Origin: Enchytraeus crypticus
Lineage: Eukaryota > Annelida > Clitellata > Enchytraeida > Enchytraeidae
NCBI GenBank assembly: GCA_905160935.1
Contig: CAJHZI010000811.1
Span: 1,541,501-1,605,500 of the forward strand
Direction of reading: 5' to 3'
DNA length: 64,000 nt
Shown here in pieces: positions 37,490 through 48,915 of the stretch. Both the position numbers and the translations under genes were made by a program. A model generated the notes under the pieces. That model was not told where the DNA came from and searched no databases. It worked only from the letters and a program-made list of their open reading frames with translations. Positions within the stretch are counted from its first letter, which is position 1; every line of letters begins with the position of its first letter.

Positions 37490-39099
37490 CACTGTGAGTC
37501 TTATAAGTGACACCCCTTTTATATTTGAAATAAAATCGCAATCAGTCAACCGATCCATGTGAAATTTAGTGGGAGTGGATAGCTAACAATTCTCTGCAAT
37601 ATTGCAAAATTTCTTTCAGATACATATAAAAATAAAAAAGTTATCTAAACTCGACTGCGGGTGGGGGTCAAAACAAAAATCCTAATATACATGTAGAACG
37701 CCACAGACGTAGGCTACATCATGCGCATGCAATCTCACGTTATGCGAGATGCTTTGAATTATTGATTATTTGTGGTAGCTCTGAAAAGAGCTGTTTGATT
37801 GAGCCTATGGTTAGATTATGATTTGGGTGTGGCTTATAACTTTTGTTCAAAATGACCACCATCAACTGATATGCAAGCCCGAAGACGCTTGCGCCACTGT
37901 CTGATTGATCCATCGATAATTTTTTGATCAAATGAAGACCACTCTTCAATGAGGCGTACAAGACACATAGCACGTGAGATTGAAGTGAGTCAAACAACCG
38001 TTAGCAGGATTATACGCCATGAGCTTAATCTGAAATGCTTGAAAAAGAAACGAGCTCAAGAACTTACAGAAGCAAATAAGTTGACAAGGTTGGTGCGTGC
38101 AAAGCTTCTGCTGCGAGATTATCCCCAGAGCAAAGTTGATTTCATATGGTTCACTGATGAGAAGATTTTCACAGTTGCTGCACCAAAGAATGCACAGAAT
38201 GATAGGCTCTACGTGTTTGCAGGAACTCGAAAGAAACAAGTTCCTGCAGCACGCTTGTTAAAGACGCGTTCGACCTTCACGAAGTCTGTCATGGTATCAG
38301 TCGGGGTGTCGTCCCTTGGAGCAACTGATCTTATCTTCATTGATCCAGGTGTCAAGATTAACGGCGCTTACTACCGAGACGTGCTTCTGTCACAGCATCT
38401 CTTACCAGCTATCAGGGCCATGTCAGGAGAATTCTTTATCTTTCAGCAAGACAGCGCTCCCGCTCATCGCGCATGTGAAACAGTTGCGATGTTACGACAG
38501 AATACACCTGCGTTCATACCACCGACTTTGTGGCCTCCGAATAGCCCGGATCTTAACCCAGTGGACTATAAGATACGGGGAGTCCTCCAAGAGCGTGTCT
38601 ATAAGACCAGAATTCGTGATGTGAATCACCTAAAAGAACGCCTCATTGAAGAGTGGTCTTCATTTGATCAAAAAATTATCGATGGATCAATCAGACAGTG
38701 GCGCCAGCGTCTTCGGGCTTGCATATCAGTTGATGGTGGTCATTTTGAACAAAAGTTATAAGCCACACCCAAATCATAATCTAACCATAGGCTCAATCAA
38801 ACAGCTCTTTTCAGAGCTACCACAAATAATCAATAATTCAAAGCATCTCGCATAACGTGAGATTGCATGCGCATGATGTAGCCTACGTCTGTGGCGTTCT
38901 ATATTAGGATTTTTGTTTTGACCCCCACCCGCAGTCGAGTTTAGATAACTTTTTTATTTTTATATGTATCTGAAAGAAATTTTGCAATATTGCAGAGAAT
39001 TGTTAGCTCTCCACTCCCAGTAAATTTCACATGGATCGGTTGACTGATTGCGATTTTATTGCAAATATAAAAGGGGTGTCACTTATAAGACTCACAGTG
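37490..39099 (+). mobile_element. Tc1/mariner-superfamily DD37D transposon with fold-back arms
   Basis: Starts and ends with 'cactgtgagtcttataag' in inverted orientation, each next to a TA dinucleotide (88-89 of the 374xx block and 39100-39101). The arms 37490-37956 and 38639-39099 are inverted copies of about 465 bp, differing mainly by a 6-bp indel. The left arm repeats the transposase 3' end, so the original 5' part was replaced by a fold-back of the right end. It lies in the intron between exons 18 and 19 of gene B. Confidence 0.85.
37949..38761 (+). CDS. Mariner-like transposase (DD37D), N-terminally truncated
   Basis: 270 residues, uninterrupted. The partial helix-turn-helix AREIEVSQTTVSRIIRHEL comes near the start. 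The catalytic triad: first Asp in FIWFTDEKIF, second in FQQDSAPAHR, third in SPDLNPVDY, with 37 residues between the second and third, so DD37D (maT-like) rather than DD34D/E. Family members have about 340 residues, so the first DNA-binding helix-turn-helix is missing, in line with the fold-back replacement of the left end. Unlikely to be active alone. Confidence 0.85.
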   Translation: MRRTRHIAREIEVSQTTVSRIIRHELNLKCLKKKRAQELTEANKLTRLVRAKLLLRDYPQSKVDFIWFTDEKIFTVAAPKNAQNDRLYVFAGTRKKQVPAARLLKTRSTFTKSVMVSVGVSSLGATDLIFIDPGVKINGAYYRDVLLSQHLLPAIRAMSGEFFIFQQDSAPAHRACETVAMLRQNTPAFIPPTLWPPNSPDLNPVDYKIRGVLQERVYKTRIRDVNHLKERLIEEWSSFDQKIIDGSIRQWRQRLRACISVDGGHFEQKL

Positions 39100-39103
39100 T
39101 ATA

Positions 39104-39499
<396 letters not shown>

Positions 39500-39692
39500 C
39501 TTATATACATCATGTTTAGAGATGGTATCATCGAATGTTCCATAGAGATCATTGAGTAGATCAACGACCTGCATAGGAGTCGACTCTGACGAGAGATCAG
39601 TGAACCCTTTGATGTCTGAGAAGTAGATGGTAACACTGTCAAACATTTCTGGTGGAACAGTTTTGCCCATCTTCAGTTGATCTGCCACATAT
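39500..39692 (-). CDS. Receptor guanylyl cyclase gene B, exon 18 (cyclase domain)
   Basis: 193-bp exon: [48 protein letters not shown]. The Asp of FSDIKGFT is the first metal-binding residue. Acceptor 'ttaacag', donor 'gttagt'. Confidence 0.93.
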
Positions 39693-39948
39693 CTGTTAAA
39701 TAACATCTTATATTTTCATTTGAAATAAAATAGGTACAAATGTACCATTTTGAGGATATTTTATTTGTCAATTGGTCAACTAATTGACGAATAAAATATC
39801 TTCATAATAGTACATTTTTAAAAATGATATAAATAGTTTTTATAAAGATGATAATAATAAATTTTATAATTAATTCTATTTGTAACCAACAATGTTCTTT
39901 TTGCACTTAATTGTATTTATAATTCAAATTGTACCGACATCGTCGGTG

Positions 39949-40080
39949 TCTGGAGCCTGTGACGATGTTGGTAAGATATTCGACCATGGATTAGTATGTG
40001 CGGGGTTCAAATCCTGGGCTCATCCGTCACTGACATCGCTTTCGAGTGAGTAAACTGACGTTAACATTAGCTTTAGCTTT
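39949..40080 (+). repeat. tRNA-derived SINE, family 1
   Basis: 'gatgttggtaagatattcga', 'ggggttcaaatcctggg'. Confidence 0.85.
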
Positions 40081-40106
40081 TTTAAAATAATGTAATAATA
40101 TTAATA

Positions 40107-40157
40107 TCATCATCATCATCTTCTTCTTCCCTGGAATCTCAGATTAAATAGGATCGG

Positions 40158-40197
<40 letters not shown>

Positions 40198-40200
40198 AGG
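40107..40200 (-). repeat. LINE 3' end, (GAT)-tail family, plus (GA)n
   Basis: 'atcatcatcttcttcttccc' then 'tctcagattaaataggatcg' and a GA run. Confidence 0.5.
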
Positions 40201-40279
40201 GGAGAAATCGCAAATAAGAAAACAAAAAGCAGCCAGTAACATATTCTTATTCCATGATCTTCAAAAAATAAATACTAAC

Positions 40280-40420
40280 TTTGGCAGCATCTGATGCAAC
40301 AGACGATCCGTCTTTCTCTTTTCTTCCAGAAGTTCAGAAGTTCGATTCTGCACAATGGCTTCCAAGTTGTTGGCATATTTTTCTAATTTCTCTAAAACAT
40401 GATCCATTAGTTCAGTTTTC
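40280..40420 (-). CDS. Receptor guanylyl cyclase gene B, exon 17 (signalling helix)
   Basis: 141-bp exon: HVLEKLEKYANNLEAIV, QNRTSELLEEKRKTDRLLHQ, MLPK. This is the coiled-coil dimerisation and signalling helix linking kinase-homology and cyclase domains. Acceptor 'ttgtag', donor 'gttagt'. Confidence 0.93.
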
Positions 40421-40600
40421 CTACAAAACAAATGACATCGTACTAAATAATTAAGATTTAAAATAATAATTTAGAATTTAATTGATGACTCCAATTGTTT
40501 GAGGAGAAGTTTTAAATAAGAAGAAAATACTGTAAGAGTATTTTTAACTGATCTTCTGTCAATAATGTCACCTTTTTTAAACTCACCATTTACTAATTTA

Positions 40601-40730
40601 TGGCTGGAGTCAGTGGCGAAGTCGGTAAGTTACTCGACTGCGGATCAGTAGGCGCGGGGTACAAATCCTGTGCTCGCCCGTCACTGACATAGCTTTCGAG
40701 TGAGGAAACTGACGTTAACCTTGGCTTTTT
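40601..40730 (+). repeat. tRNA-derived SINE, family 1
   Basis: 'cagtggcgaagtcggtaag' and 'gcgcggggtacaaatcctg'. Confidence 0.85.
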
Positions 40731-40934
40731 TATATTAACATATTAACCCCACATTTATCCTCTTGGACTCAGGTAATGGCCTCTGTTCCGTATATCCGTG
40801 ACGCATCCGAGATGTCGATTGGTCGTTGGATTCTTTCTTGACACTCCTCCCCATTAAAGAGGTGCAGGAGACTGGGGGATTCCGTTCTTGACTAACTTAT
40901 TATGTATAGGCCAACACTTAAACATACATACAAT

Positions 40935-40985
<51 letters not shown>

Positions 40986-41039
40986 GTATATATATATACA
41001 GTATATATGTGTGATATACACATGTATATAGAGGGGATA

Positions 41040-41080
<41 letters not shown>

Positions 41081-41120
41081 ATATAATTATTTATATATAT
41101 AAATATATAATTTATATATA
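40935..41120. repeat. (AT)n microsatellite
   Basis: AT runs with GTAC/GTGT interruptions. Confidence 0.9.
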
Positions 41121-41202
41121 TGTAAATTATTTATACATATACACATAACAAAATGAATTATTTAATAACATTAACAAATATATTTTATAGAGCTCTACAC
41201 AC

Positions 41203-41380
41203 CCTCCCTTTCTGAACCTCTTCATCCTCTGCTGTAGCTCATCGAATGAGGGTCTGCTCTGTGGTTCCTCAGACCAGCAAGCGTTCAACATGGAAGACAT
41301 TTCCTCTCCATCACCCAGTGGACGAGGAAGCACTGGACGCAGTGGCCGAGGTCCTCCCTGCTTTACCTGCTCCACCACGT
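41203..41380 (-). CDS. Receptor guanylyl cyclase gene B, exon 16 (end of kinase-homology domain)
   Basis: 178-bp exon: VVEQVKQGGPRPLRPVL, MSSMLNACWSEEPQSRPSF, ELQQRMKRF. CW..(E/N)P..RP.F is the standard kinase C-lobe ending. The acceptor 'atatgtcag' lies directly against the tail of a LINE 3' end. Donor 'gtgtgt'. Confidence 0.92.
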
Positions 41381-41383
41381 CTG

Positions 41384-41500
41384 ACATATCAATCAATCAA
41401 TCACTGAGAATTGATCGTCCGGTTCCTCGCCTTAAGGATATGTCAGGGACGTCCTGCAGACTCTACACAAACAGACTCAACACAAACACATTGTATTTGC
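41384..41500 (-). repeat. LINE 3' end with (ATTG)n tail, abutting exon 16
   Basis: 'atcaatcaatcaatca' tail, then 'cgtccggttcctcgccttaa' and 'tcagggacgtcctgcagact'. It is in sense orientation to gene B and supplies the DNA just upstream of the splice acceptor. Confidence 0.7.
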
Positions 41501-41529
41501 AAATGTCAAGCAAGCGTGTTCGTACTAGA

Positions 41530-41645
41530 ATATTAAATTTGTAAAGTCAATTTTAATTTATAAATTTGTAAAGTCAATTTTAATTTATAAATTTGTAAAG
41601 TCAATTTTAATTTTTAAATTTGTAAAGTCAATTTTAATTTTAGCA
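41530..41645. repeat. Tandem repeat, about 32-bp unit
   Basis: Four copies of 'aaatttgtaaagtcaatttt'. Confidence 0.92.
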
Positions 41646-41959
41646 ATTATTTTCAGTGCGGAAAGAAATGTAAAAAATTAAGGAATTCACAGGAAAGTTT
41701 CTAATTCTCAATTTGAGAGTAAAATTATTCATGGTTTTCATTTAAGCACACCAATAATTTACATTGTTTTTATTGACATTGCCAATAAAGACTTTGACAT
41801 TGACAGAAACTATATTTGAACCTATCAGTTTTCCGCACCACAGCATAATAATTAAAAGTCATATTTATAGAAAATAAAGGTCCAATCAGATAAATTATTG
41901 ATTTTCCTTCCTTTGACTGACATCCGATTGCCTCAATTATTAAAAAGTGATTCAAATAG

Positions 41960-42262
41960 TAATAATAATAAAGGTATTACTTCCGTTTTCTGATCCATGG
42001 ATGATATCAGGGACGTCCCCACAGCACATCACTAAAGATCAATTCACCCGAACCAATCTACAAAAGAAATGTGCTGAGAAGAAGTAAACGAAAACAGGTC
42101 CTGTGATCAATAATGGTCAGGGTAGATCGATTATGTCTACGCTGGGTAAAGGTAAGTCTTAAGCTTACTAAAGAAAGTTGAAACAGAAGAACAAGAGCAC
42201 AGATATGTAGGTAAAGAGTTAAAATAGTGAAAATTATTAATGAAAATAAAAGCAAGTTCTTC
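41960..42262 (-). repeat. CR1-like LINE 3' end, (ATT)-tail family
   Basis: 'aataataataaagg' tail, 'atgatatcagggacgtcccc', 'caattcacccgaaccaatct' and a decayed C-terminal coding part. Confidence 0.7.
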
Positions 42263-42411
42263 ACAGAAATTGCTTACATAATCTAAAATATAAATCTGCA
42301 ATGAAAATTTTCATACGTATAAAAAGTGCAAACGTAAATGTTTTACATCTTATCAAAAGTATGTAAAATTAAATTTGTATTTAAAGAACGGTAACTTTGG
42401 AAATAGAGAAC

Positions 42412-42763
42412 CTTTCCAGATCATTCCTTCCGCAACAAAGAAAGGTTGGGCTCTGAACAAGATCTCCTGAGCGACAATGGAGAAACTGTACACGTCACCT
42501 TTCTGAGTTCCTCTCAAAGGTCGATCAGTCAAACGTAGCAGCTCTGGAGCTGTCCATATATGCTCTTTGTACTCATGGTCTTCTTTATTGCTCATTGATT
42601 CAAAGCTGACCGTATCGTTTGATGCAGTTTCTAAGAATTGTCTCAAGAAGACAGTAGGAGCGGGTGTTGAGATCTTTAGAGTCCAGCGGTTGTCCACTAA
42701 ACAAGAAGAGCTCGTGAGATGACCGTGAGAGCGAAGATCTGATTTGTGTATGTACGACATTCC
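42412..42763 (-). CDS. Receptor guanylyl cyclase gene B, exon 15 (kinase-homology domain)
   Basis: 352-bp exon: GMSYIHKSDLRSHGHL, TSSSCLVDNRWTLKI, KEHIWTAPELLR, KGDVYSFSIVAQEILFR. The catalytic-loop Asp of real kinases is replaced (HGHL in place of HRDL) and the DFG motif is absent, as in all receptor guanylyl cyclases: a pseudokinase. Acceptor 'tgtacag', donor 'gttctc'. Confidence 0.92.
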
Positions 42764-42793
42764 CTGTACACGATGATATACAGTATATATACT

Positions 42794-42794
<1 letters not shown>

Positions 42795-42868
<74 letters not shown>
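42795..42868. repeat. (AT)n microsatellite
   Basis: Pure TA run. Confidence 0.97.
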
Positions 42869-42871
<3 letters not shown>

Positions 42872-42907
42872 GCAACGTAACTTGTGTAAATTATATTATA
42901 TAGAATT

Positions 42908-43141
42908 TCTTAATAGCGTAGGGGCAAAAGTCATGAAGTTTTAAATGACAAATCCTGAGGTGAACTGAATCCTCGTGAGTTCGAATCTCAGCCGCGCTGA
43001 TATGAGAGTAAAATCTCGGACATTCACTGGACTGGTTACACTTAAAATGGTCTAAATTTCCTAAGGGTTAAAACATGTGGTATTAAAGTGATACACAATA
43101 ACATAGTTGATCACTGCAATATAACGCGTGTTTGCTTTTTG
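42908..43141 (+). repeat. tRNA-derived SINE, family 2
   Basis: 'tagcgtaggggcaaaagtc' (A box), 'gagttcgaatctcagccgcg' (B box), then 'gagagtaaaatctcggacat' and 'cactggactggtta'. Copies at 52634 (+) and 55050 (-). Confidence 0.8.
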
Positions 43142-43669
43142 CAGTCAGTTTAATTATAATTTGGAATATTGCCTTGTTTTACTGGAGTAAAGACCAGTTA
43201 ATAACTGCGCGTCACGTGAAAGATTGTTTGACAGGATCTGAGGGTAAAACTTTAAAGTGAAATCTAACCTATGTTTATAAAATTAAGTCTACATTCAGAT
43301 TGGTAACAATAAATAGCCACTTAAATGATATAAACGGATTTGAGAGTTAGCTAACATTAAGTAGAAACATATAATATTAAGCGCCCATTTATCATGCACT
43401 AAACATTATGAGATAAAATCTAATTTCGAAAGTCTACTTATTATAAAATGTAAAAATTTAAATGCCATGAAATATAGCAAGTTAAGGCTCGTATACTTTT
43501 ACTATACACGTTATCCACTATTTTATTGCTTTAAATTCATAGATATTAAGAAAATGTTGTAAGCAGAATCCATCATAAAAATCAGCCGCTAAAAAGCATT
43601 AACCAGATATGGTAAGAAATACATGTTTAAAAATGGAAAAATCTGCATTATGGTAAATAAGTAAATTAC
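43142..43669. other. Gene B intron, plain stretch
   Basis: Nothing recognised. Confidence 0.4.
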
Positions 43670-43741
43670 ATTGATGATGTCAGATATAAGACAGATCTGA
43701 AAGAACCAATCCAATGTTATATCTTCATTTTGCAGTATATC
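43670..43741 (-). CDS. Receptor guanylyl cyclase gene B, exon 14 (kinase-homology domain)
   Basis: 72-bp exon: DILQNEDITLDWFFQICLIS, then DIIN, the helix before the pseudo-catalytic loop. Acceptor 'ctttcag', donor 'gtaatt'; in phase with exons 13 and 15. Confidence 0.88.
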
Positions 43742-43936
43742 CTGAAAGATATATAAATCATAGACCGTTTAATAATAAAATAAACGATATAAACTGAATA
43801 ATAAGCCAGGACTGTTCTACTTGTACATCAAAATATAGTACAGTACAATGTACAACTGTTGTACCTTTAATATGAGATTTATTATTTTGCATTTGCTTCA
43901 AAAAATGAAATCTAATTGCTGTCAACTTTGACATTA

Positions 43937-43938
43937 TG

Positions 43939-43990
<52 letters not shown>

Positions 43991-44018
43991 CACATATATA
44001 TATATATATATATAGCAC

Positions 44019-44113
<95 letters not shown>
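43937..44113. repeat. (AT)n microsatellite with 'atagcacat' inserts
   Basis: TA run broken by repeated 'tatagcacatatat'. Confidence 0.95.
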
Positions 44114-44115
<2 letters not shown>

Positions 44116-44524
44116 TATTTATAACAGCTTAAACTTTCTTTAGCCTATATAGTAAAAGACGCAGTTTGCATGGCCAAGCTCGTAGCAAGCTTTCCTGATA
44201 AGAAGGAGATCATAAATATCATGATCGAGCCCCGGTATGGCCGCATCTGCACTATTTATATATTTATATTATTTATTTATATTATTTACCTTATTTTGTC
44301 TACGAGAGTCTCTGAAACAGTCATTAAACATACACTGTAATTTAACTCTTCATATACTTATTTATCTAAATATGTTTATTATATCTAAATATACGGCTTA
44401 GTCTGTGGTACTGAAAGATATATTATTGAAGTTCAGTCTAGCATGCTATTCTTATGATTTACTTTTGAAACTATTAAGTATCGGATTTTATTTTAACTAA
44501 TTAAAAATATCTATTGCAAGGGGC

Positions 44525-44695
44525 ATGAAAAATTAGTGCACTGCCTACTGGCAGGTTCATGATATATAACGCCTCCACTCTTCTCTGTCTTCCGCATTCC
44601 TCTTCATTTCCACATATGAGTGGGTCTTTAATGTCAGGTGGGTCATCTAACATACCTAATCTCGGCCTGCCTCTGACTCTTCTTCAGAAAAATTA
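44525..44695 (-). repeat. LINE 3' end, (GA)-tail family
   Basis: Antisense reads RGRPRLGML and the EMKRNAEDREEWRRY-type end before the tail. Confidence 0.7.
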
Positions 44696-44762
44696 GTAAC
44701 AAAGCTTAATCAAATCACAAAGTATTGCACAGTTATCAGAACAGATCTACAAGGACACCTAC

Positions 44763-44867
44763 CACAAGAGAACCCCTGGTACAGAGCTGAGTGACATAGA
44801 AGTTGTTGTTGGGTAGGACACAGGCTCCTATGAATAGCTGCAGGTTGTCGTGAGTCATCTCCTTTAA
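44763..44867 (-). CDS. Receptor guanylyl cyclase gene B, exon 13 (kinase-homology domain)
   Basis: 105-bp exon: LKEMTHDNLQLFIGACV, FYVTQLCTRGSLV. The (H/N)(D/E)N(L/I)..F.GAC pattern is diagnostic of receptor guanylyl cyclases. Acceptor 'ttcacag', donor 'gtaggt'. Confidence 0.93.
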
Positions 44868-44984
44868 CTGTGAAGAGCACAAATATTAATCAATATTTGC
44901 ATTTAAAGGTTTAAATTAAGGTAAACTTTCTTATCTATCTGACATTTTATCAATCTATCAGCCCTCTCGTAGTCTTCGCTCCTC

Positions 44985-45340
44985 TAGTAAAATCCTTTAC
45001 CTTGTACCAAACATTAAATCTGCCATGGTCAGACGCTCATTAATGTTTCAGTTCCCATCAAATGGAACTCTTTGCCACAAGATCTTCGATCTTACAATTG
45101 TGTTGGTACTTTCCTGAGCAAGCTAAAAACTCATCTCTTTCCACCATAGGTCTAAATTTTGACCCGCTTGCCTTGGAACTTGGGCTTGGACTTTTTTGAT
45201 CTCGCTTTCTCTTGCGGTCTTTGTGTACTCAGTCGTCATCGCACGGTGTATTGGCGCATGTTTGTGCAGAGTCTGCAAGAGACGTCCCTGACATTGCCAT
45301 ATTACGAGAAATTGGACGTTACATTTTTATTGCTAAATAA
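44985..45340 (+). repeat. LINE 3' end, (ATTG)-tail family
   Basis: A decayed 'VPWNSLPQDLRS..LSKLKTHLFPP'-type coding end, then 'agagtctgcaagagacgtcc' and 'tgacattgcc'. Longest copy of this family here. Confidence 0.7.
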
Positions 45341-45454
45341 CATTATTCATTTCAATTACGGACTGCACTTGTCGTAGTACTACAATCCAAACAAATGTCA
45401 GAAATGACAGGTGATTGTTGAGCGCCAAACTTAAGAAATTTCTACAAAAGTTTA

Positions 45455-45595
45455 TAAAGCCCGACCCTAGCTAAACTGTTATTCAAGGGATGGTGATGAT
45501 GATGGTGATGATTATGATGATGATGATGTTGATAAAGATGATAATTATGATGAATGATGACGATGATGATGATGATGCTAATGATAACGTATAAT
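45455..45595 (+). repeat. LINE 3' end with (GAT)n tail
   Basis: 'cccgaccctagctaaactg', 'attcaaggga' then GAT/GATGAT. Confidence 0.7.
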
Positions 45596-45606
45596 AAAGT
45601 TCATAC

Positions 45607-45807
45607 CGCGATGAGTTCCCTGAGATCAGATCTTGTCAGACTGATCTCGCCACGCTTGGAAGAGACTTCCACGAGGATCACGGGTCTGCCTCGATACACG
45701 GCCAGAGTCTCTTGGGACTGAAGGGTCGCGGGGACGGTACCTGACAGGCCTAGAGATCTTATAGATTGCATTGCGCCACTGACGGACGAAAAGCTACTTA
45801 ATAGTTG
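45607..45807 (-). CDS. Receptor guanylyl cyclase gene B, exon 12 (kinase-homology N-lobe)
   Basis: 201-bp exon: QLLSSFSSVSGAMQSIRSLG, YRGRPVILVEVSS, TRSDLRELIA. The glycine loop of kinases is degenerate. Acceptor 'gtcggcag', donor 'gtatga'. Confidence 0.9.
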
Positions 45808-45860
45808 CTGCCGACAACAAAATATAAAATAGTTGAATATAACTTAATTTATAAATTTTA

Positions 45861-45983
45861 GCTGGCGCCAATGGCGAAGTCGGTAAGATACTCGACCGCG
45901 GATCAGTAGGTGTGGGTTCAAATCTTGGGCTCGCCCGTCACTGATTTTCGAGTGAAGAAACTGACGTTAACCTTAGCTTTACC
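45861..45983 (+). repeat. tRNA-derived SINE, family 1
   Basis: 'gctggcgccaatggcgaag', 'gtgggttcaaatcttgggc'. It begins about 50 bp from the exon 12 acceptor. Confidence 0.85.
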
Positions 45984-46182
45984 AGCATTTTTAAAGCAAT
46001 ACGGTACACATTTAAAATTTTAAATAGTAATATGGTTTTGTATAGCTGTCAGTCGAATTAATAGAAGATCTTAGTCTCGTTCTTTGGAATTCGTAACGTG
46101 TGTGAATGTCTCATCGAGTCTGTAGCGACTAATGACAACCGACTGTTGTTTACTCTTCAGCTCTTCATGCTTACTTCATAAG

Positions 46183-46280
46183 TCATCATCATCATCATCA
46201 TCGTCATCATCATCATCATCATCGTCATCATCATCATTATCATCATCATCATCAATTAATCCCCTATTTTCCAATCGTTT
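46183..46280 (-). repeat. (ATC)n array, probable (GAT)-tail LINE end
   Basis: ATC run followed by 'aattaatcccctattttcca'. Confidence 0.5.
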
Positions 46281-46760
46281 TGGAAAATTGCGTAGCAATT
46301 TTTGAATTATAGACGCTCACCAACCGAATTCCCTGAAGTTGGTTTTGATCTTAGTGCTTTAGTCTCATTTTACGACACGTATAGTAACCGATTGGGCGAT
46401 TCTTAAAACAACATGGACAAACAACACGAGGAACTTTACTTCATAACTATCAATGACTATTCAAACTGTCTAGACAATTATAAACAGTGGGAACATAGTA
46501 GTTGCTTCTCGAGAGGAATATCAAGGATGACATGTCTAGGCATGCAACTGAGCTAGGATTTATTTTATTTTCGATTAGTACTTACAATCGATGCTGTTTA
46601 TCATGATATATTTACTTTGTGCAATTTTGTAAAGTATAATGCTATAAAGAGTATAACATTAGACTTTACTCTATTTAACAAAAAAATATCAATCTTACAA
46701 TTAAAAAGAAATACATTTATTCAAGGATCATTGAAAAAAATAAAGATTTCAACTATAAAT

Positions 46761-46892
46761 GACTGGATACAGTGGCGATGTCGGTAAGATATTCTACCGT
46801 CGGATCAGTATATGCGAGATTCAAATCCTGGGCGTGCCCGTCATTGACATCGCTTTCGAGTGAGGAAACTTACGTAAACATCAGCTTTACCA
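46761..46892 (+). repeat. tRNA-derived SINE, family 1
   Basis: 'gatgtcggtaagatattct', 'agattcaaatcctgggcg'. Ends 25 bp from the exon 11 donor. Confidence 0.82.
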
Positions 46893-46916
46893 GTTTTACT
46901 TTAAATTAAACCGTAC

Positions 46917-47019
46917 CGCTGAGCTCCCTGTTTCAGTTGTTTTTGCATAGATCCTTGTTATCTCTTCAGGGTTGATCGACCACAACATCTGCTCAATCTT
47001 CATCGACAAACTTCTCGCT
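46917..47019 (-). CDS. Receptor guanylyl cyclase gene B, exon 11 (juxtamembrane)
   Basis: 103-bp exon: ARSLSMKIEQMLWSINPEEI, ARG-basic start after the membrane helix. (E/K)..LW.I.(P/W)E(D/E)I is the usual segment between membrane and kinase-homology domain. Acceptor 'ctgttag', donor 'gtacgg'; it links the 2-base phase of exon 10 to the phase-0 start of exon 12. Confidence 0.88.
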
Positions 47020-47750
47020 CTAACAGAAAGCGATGCAATTAGAATTGATGTACTGAGACGATACTACGCTCCTAAACCTTTCTTTACTGCTGGTACTTTG
47101 AAGCCCTCGTCCGATTTCAAATTATACCTATAACTTTCAATAACCACCCCATATTTTACCAGCGGTACTTGAAAGTCCACATACGCAACTAAGGCATTCT
47201 TGCAGTCTGGATGCGAGAGATACCAATTACCCAGAATGCTTAGCAATGCTTAATTTTAATGCTTAGCATAAAAACTGATCAATAGCGTGGTTGTATTCTA
47301 GTTCCAAAAATAGTCCTGGTAAAGAAAGGGTAAAAATTGTAACTGAAATGAGGAAGGTCTTTCAGATAGAGCTACAGGCTACGAGCAATGACCATTATGC
47401 AGATGTTCAAATTAACGATGTCGGTAAGATTTCGGACCTCGGATATGTTGGTTCAATTCTTTAATTTACCCCATTCACAGATCTTGCTTTTTAGAGATGA
47501 AATTGACATTAATATCGGCTTTTTAAAGCTTTTAATGTTAAGAAAGTAATTAAATATTTTTCCTGAATGGCTAATTAATGGGATTCGCGTGACCTGGAAG
47601 AGCTTAAATTAAATAAGCTTCATTTATATACATATATACTTACTTAATCAGTAAAGTAATTACCAGTCAATGGTAAATATGGGCGATGTGAAAATCTGCC
47701 TGATTGTCGAAAGATTTTTAGTTTTATATAAACCTATACGCCATATCGTA
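47020..47750. other. Gene B intron 10 part, includes a decayed SINE
   Basis: 47413-47522 is a very decayed family 1 SINE ('aacgatgtcggtaagattt', 'gaaattgacattaatatcgg'). Otherwise nothing. Confidence 0.5.
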
Positions 47751-47882
47751 TGGCTGGAGCCAGTGACGATGTCGGTACGATAATCGACCGCGGATCAGTA
47801 TGTGAGGGATTCAAATCATGGGCTCGCCCGTCACTGACATCGCTTTCGAGTGAGGAAATTGACGTTAACAGAGTCAGCTTTT
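47751..47882 (+). repeat. tRNA-derived SINE, family 1
   Basis: 'tggctggagccagtgacgat', 'gagggattcaaatcatggg'. Confidence 0.85.
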
Positions 47883-48495
47883 TGACATTCATAATGTGAA
47901 TATTTATTTGCTGGAGGTAGAAACCGCCAAATGGCGGGCTTTAATGCTATACCCAGGGATGAGGCAAACTATTTGTGATTTCAATATCGAATTGAATGAT
48001 ACGTTAACTATCAAACCCTGCATCATATATGATAACAATATTATATTCTAGTAAATCGCTGAAGAAATTATGGTACTATTTTTTATTTTTTATTTAGCCA
48101 AAATACTCAAATAGTTATCCATCTCTTTCATAGTATCATATTATTCTCGATTTATTCGCGTTCACAATAAATTTTTTCATTGAAATATAGCTACATGTAT
48201 AGATCCTGCTTTATCTTTAAAATTACCTCTATTAGATAATTTATCATCGGCCACGGTTGGTATAGATCTACTTTATGATTAAAGTTATGAATACTGTATT
48301 TGCTAATTGATATTATTGTTATTATGTTCGCTAATTTGACGCTATGGTTTCTTTGCTTATCAATTGATGAATTGATGTTATTTTGTATGTCGAGAACAAC
48401 AAAAATTTAATAAAAATTATAAAAAATTGACAAGTCAAAAGATTTAAAAGATCTAAAATCAGCTCCGATAAGATCTGATTTAAAAGTTTCGATAC

Positions 48496-48580
48496 CTGAT
48501 GATGTAGAAAGTAATTATGACCATGATGATGAGAATACTGGCTGCTACTGCGCCACCGATCACTCTGCCAACGTTCATGG
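48496..48580 (-). CDS. Receptor guanylyl cyclase gene B, exon 10 (transmembrane helix)
   Basis: 85-bp exon: VGRVIGGAVAASILIIMVII then TFYII, one membrane-spanning helix. Acceptor 'atacag', donor 'gtatcg'. Confidence 0.9.
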
Positions 48581-48589
48581 CTGTATAGA

Positions 48590-48915
48590 ATCAGACAATG
48601 TACATCAGACAATGCACATCAGACAATATACATCAGACAATGTGCATCAGACAATGTGCATCAGATAATGCACATCAGACAATGAACATCAGACAATGTT
48701 GTATCAGACAATGTACATCAGACAATAAACATCAGACAATGAACATCAGACAATGAACATCAGACAATGAACATCAGACAATGAACATCAGACAATGAAC
48801 ATCAGACAGTGAATATCAGACAAAGTACATCAGACAATATACATCAGACAATGTACATCAGACAATGAACATCAGATAACGAACAGCAGACATTGTGCAT
48901 CAGACATGTGTCTAA
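48590..48915. repeat. Minisatellite, 14-bp unit
   Basis: About 22 copies of 'acatcagacaatga' with GTGC and ATAT variants. It starts about 10 bp from the exon 10 acceptor. Confidence 0.95.

Noticed and set aside
37740-38239. Minus-strand ORFs within the mariner-like element and a plus-strand ORF at 38646-38855
   Set aside because: Shadows of the transposase and of its inverted duplicate in the fold-back arm.
47064-47246. 60-residue ORF next to exon 11
   Set aside because: Not bounded by usable splice sites in phase and without similarity to the receptor family; the neighbouring 46917-47019 exon explains the coding need.
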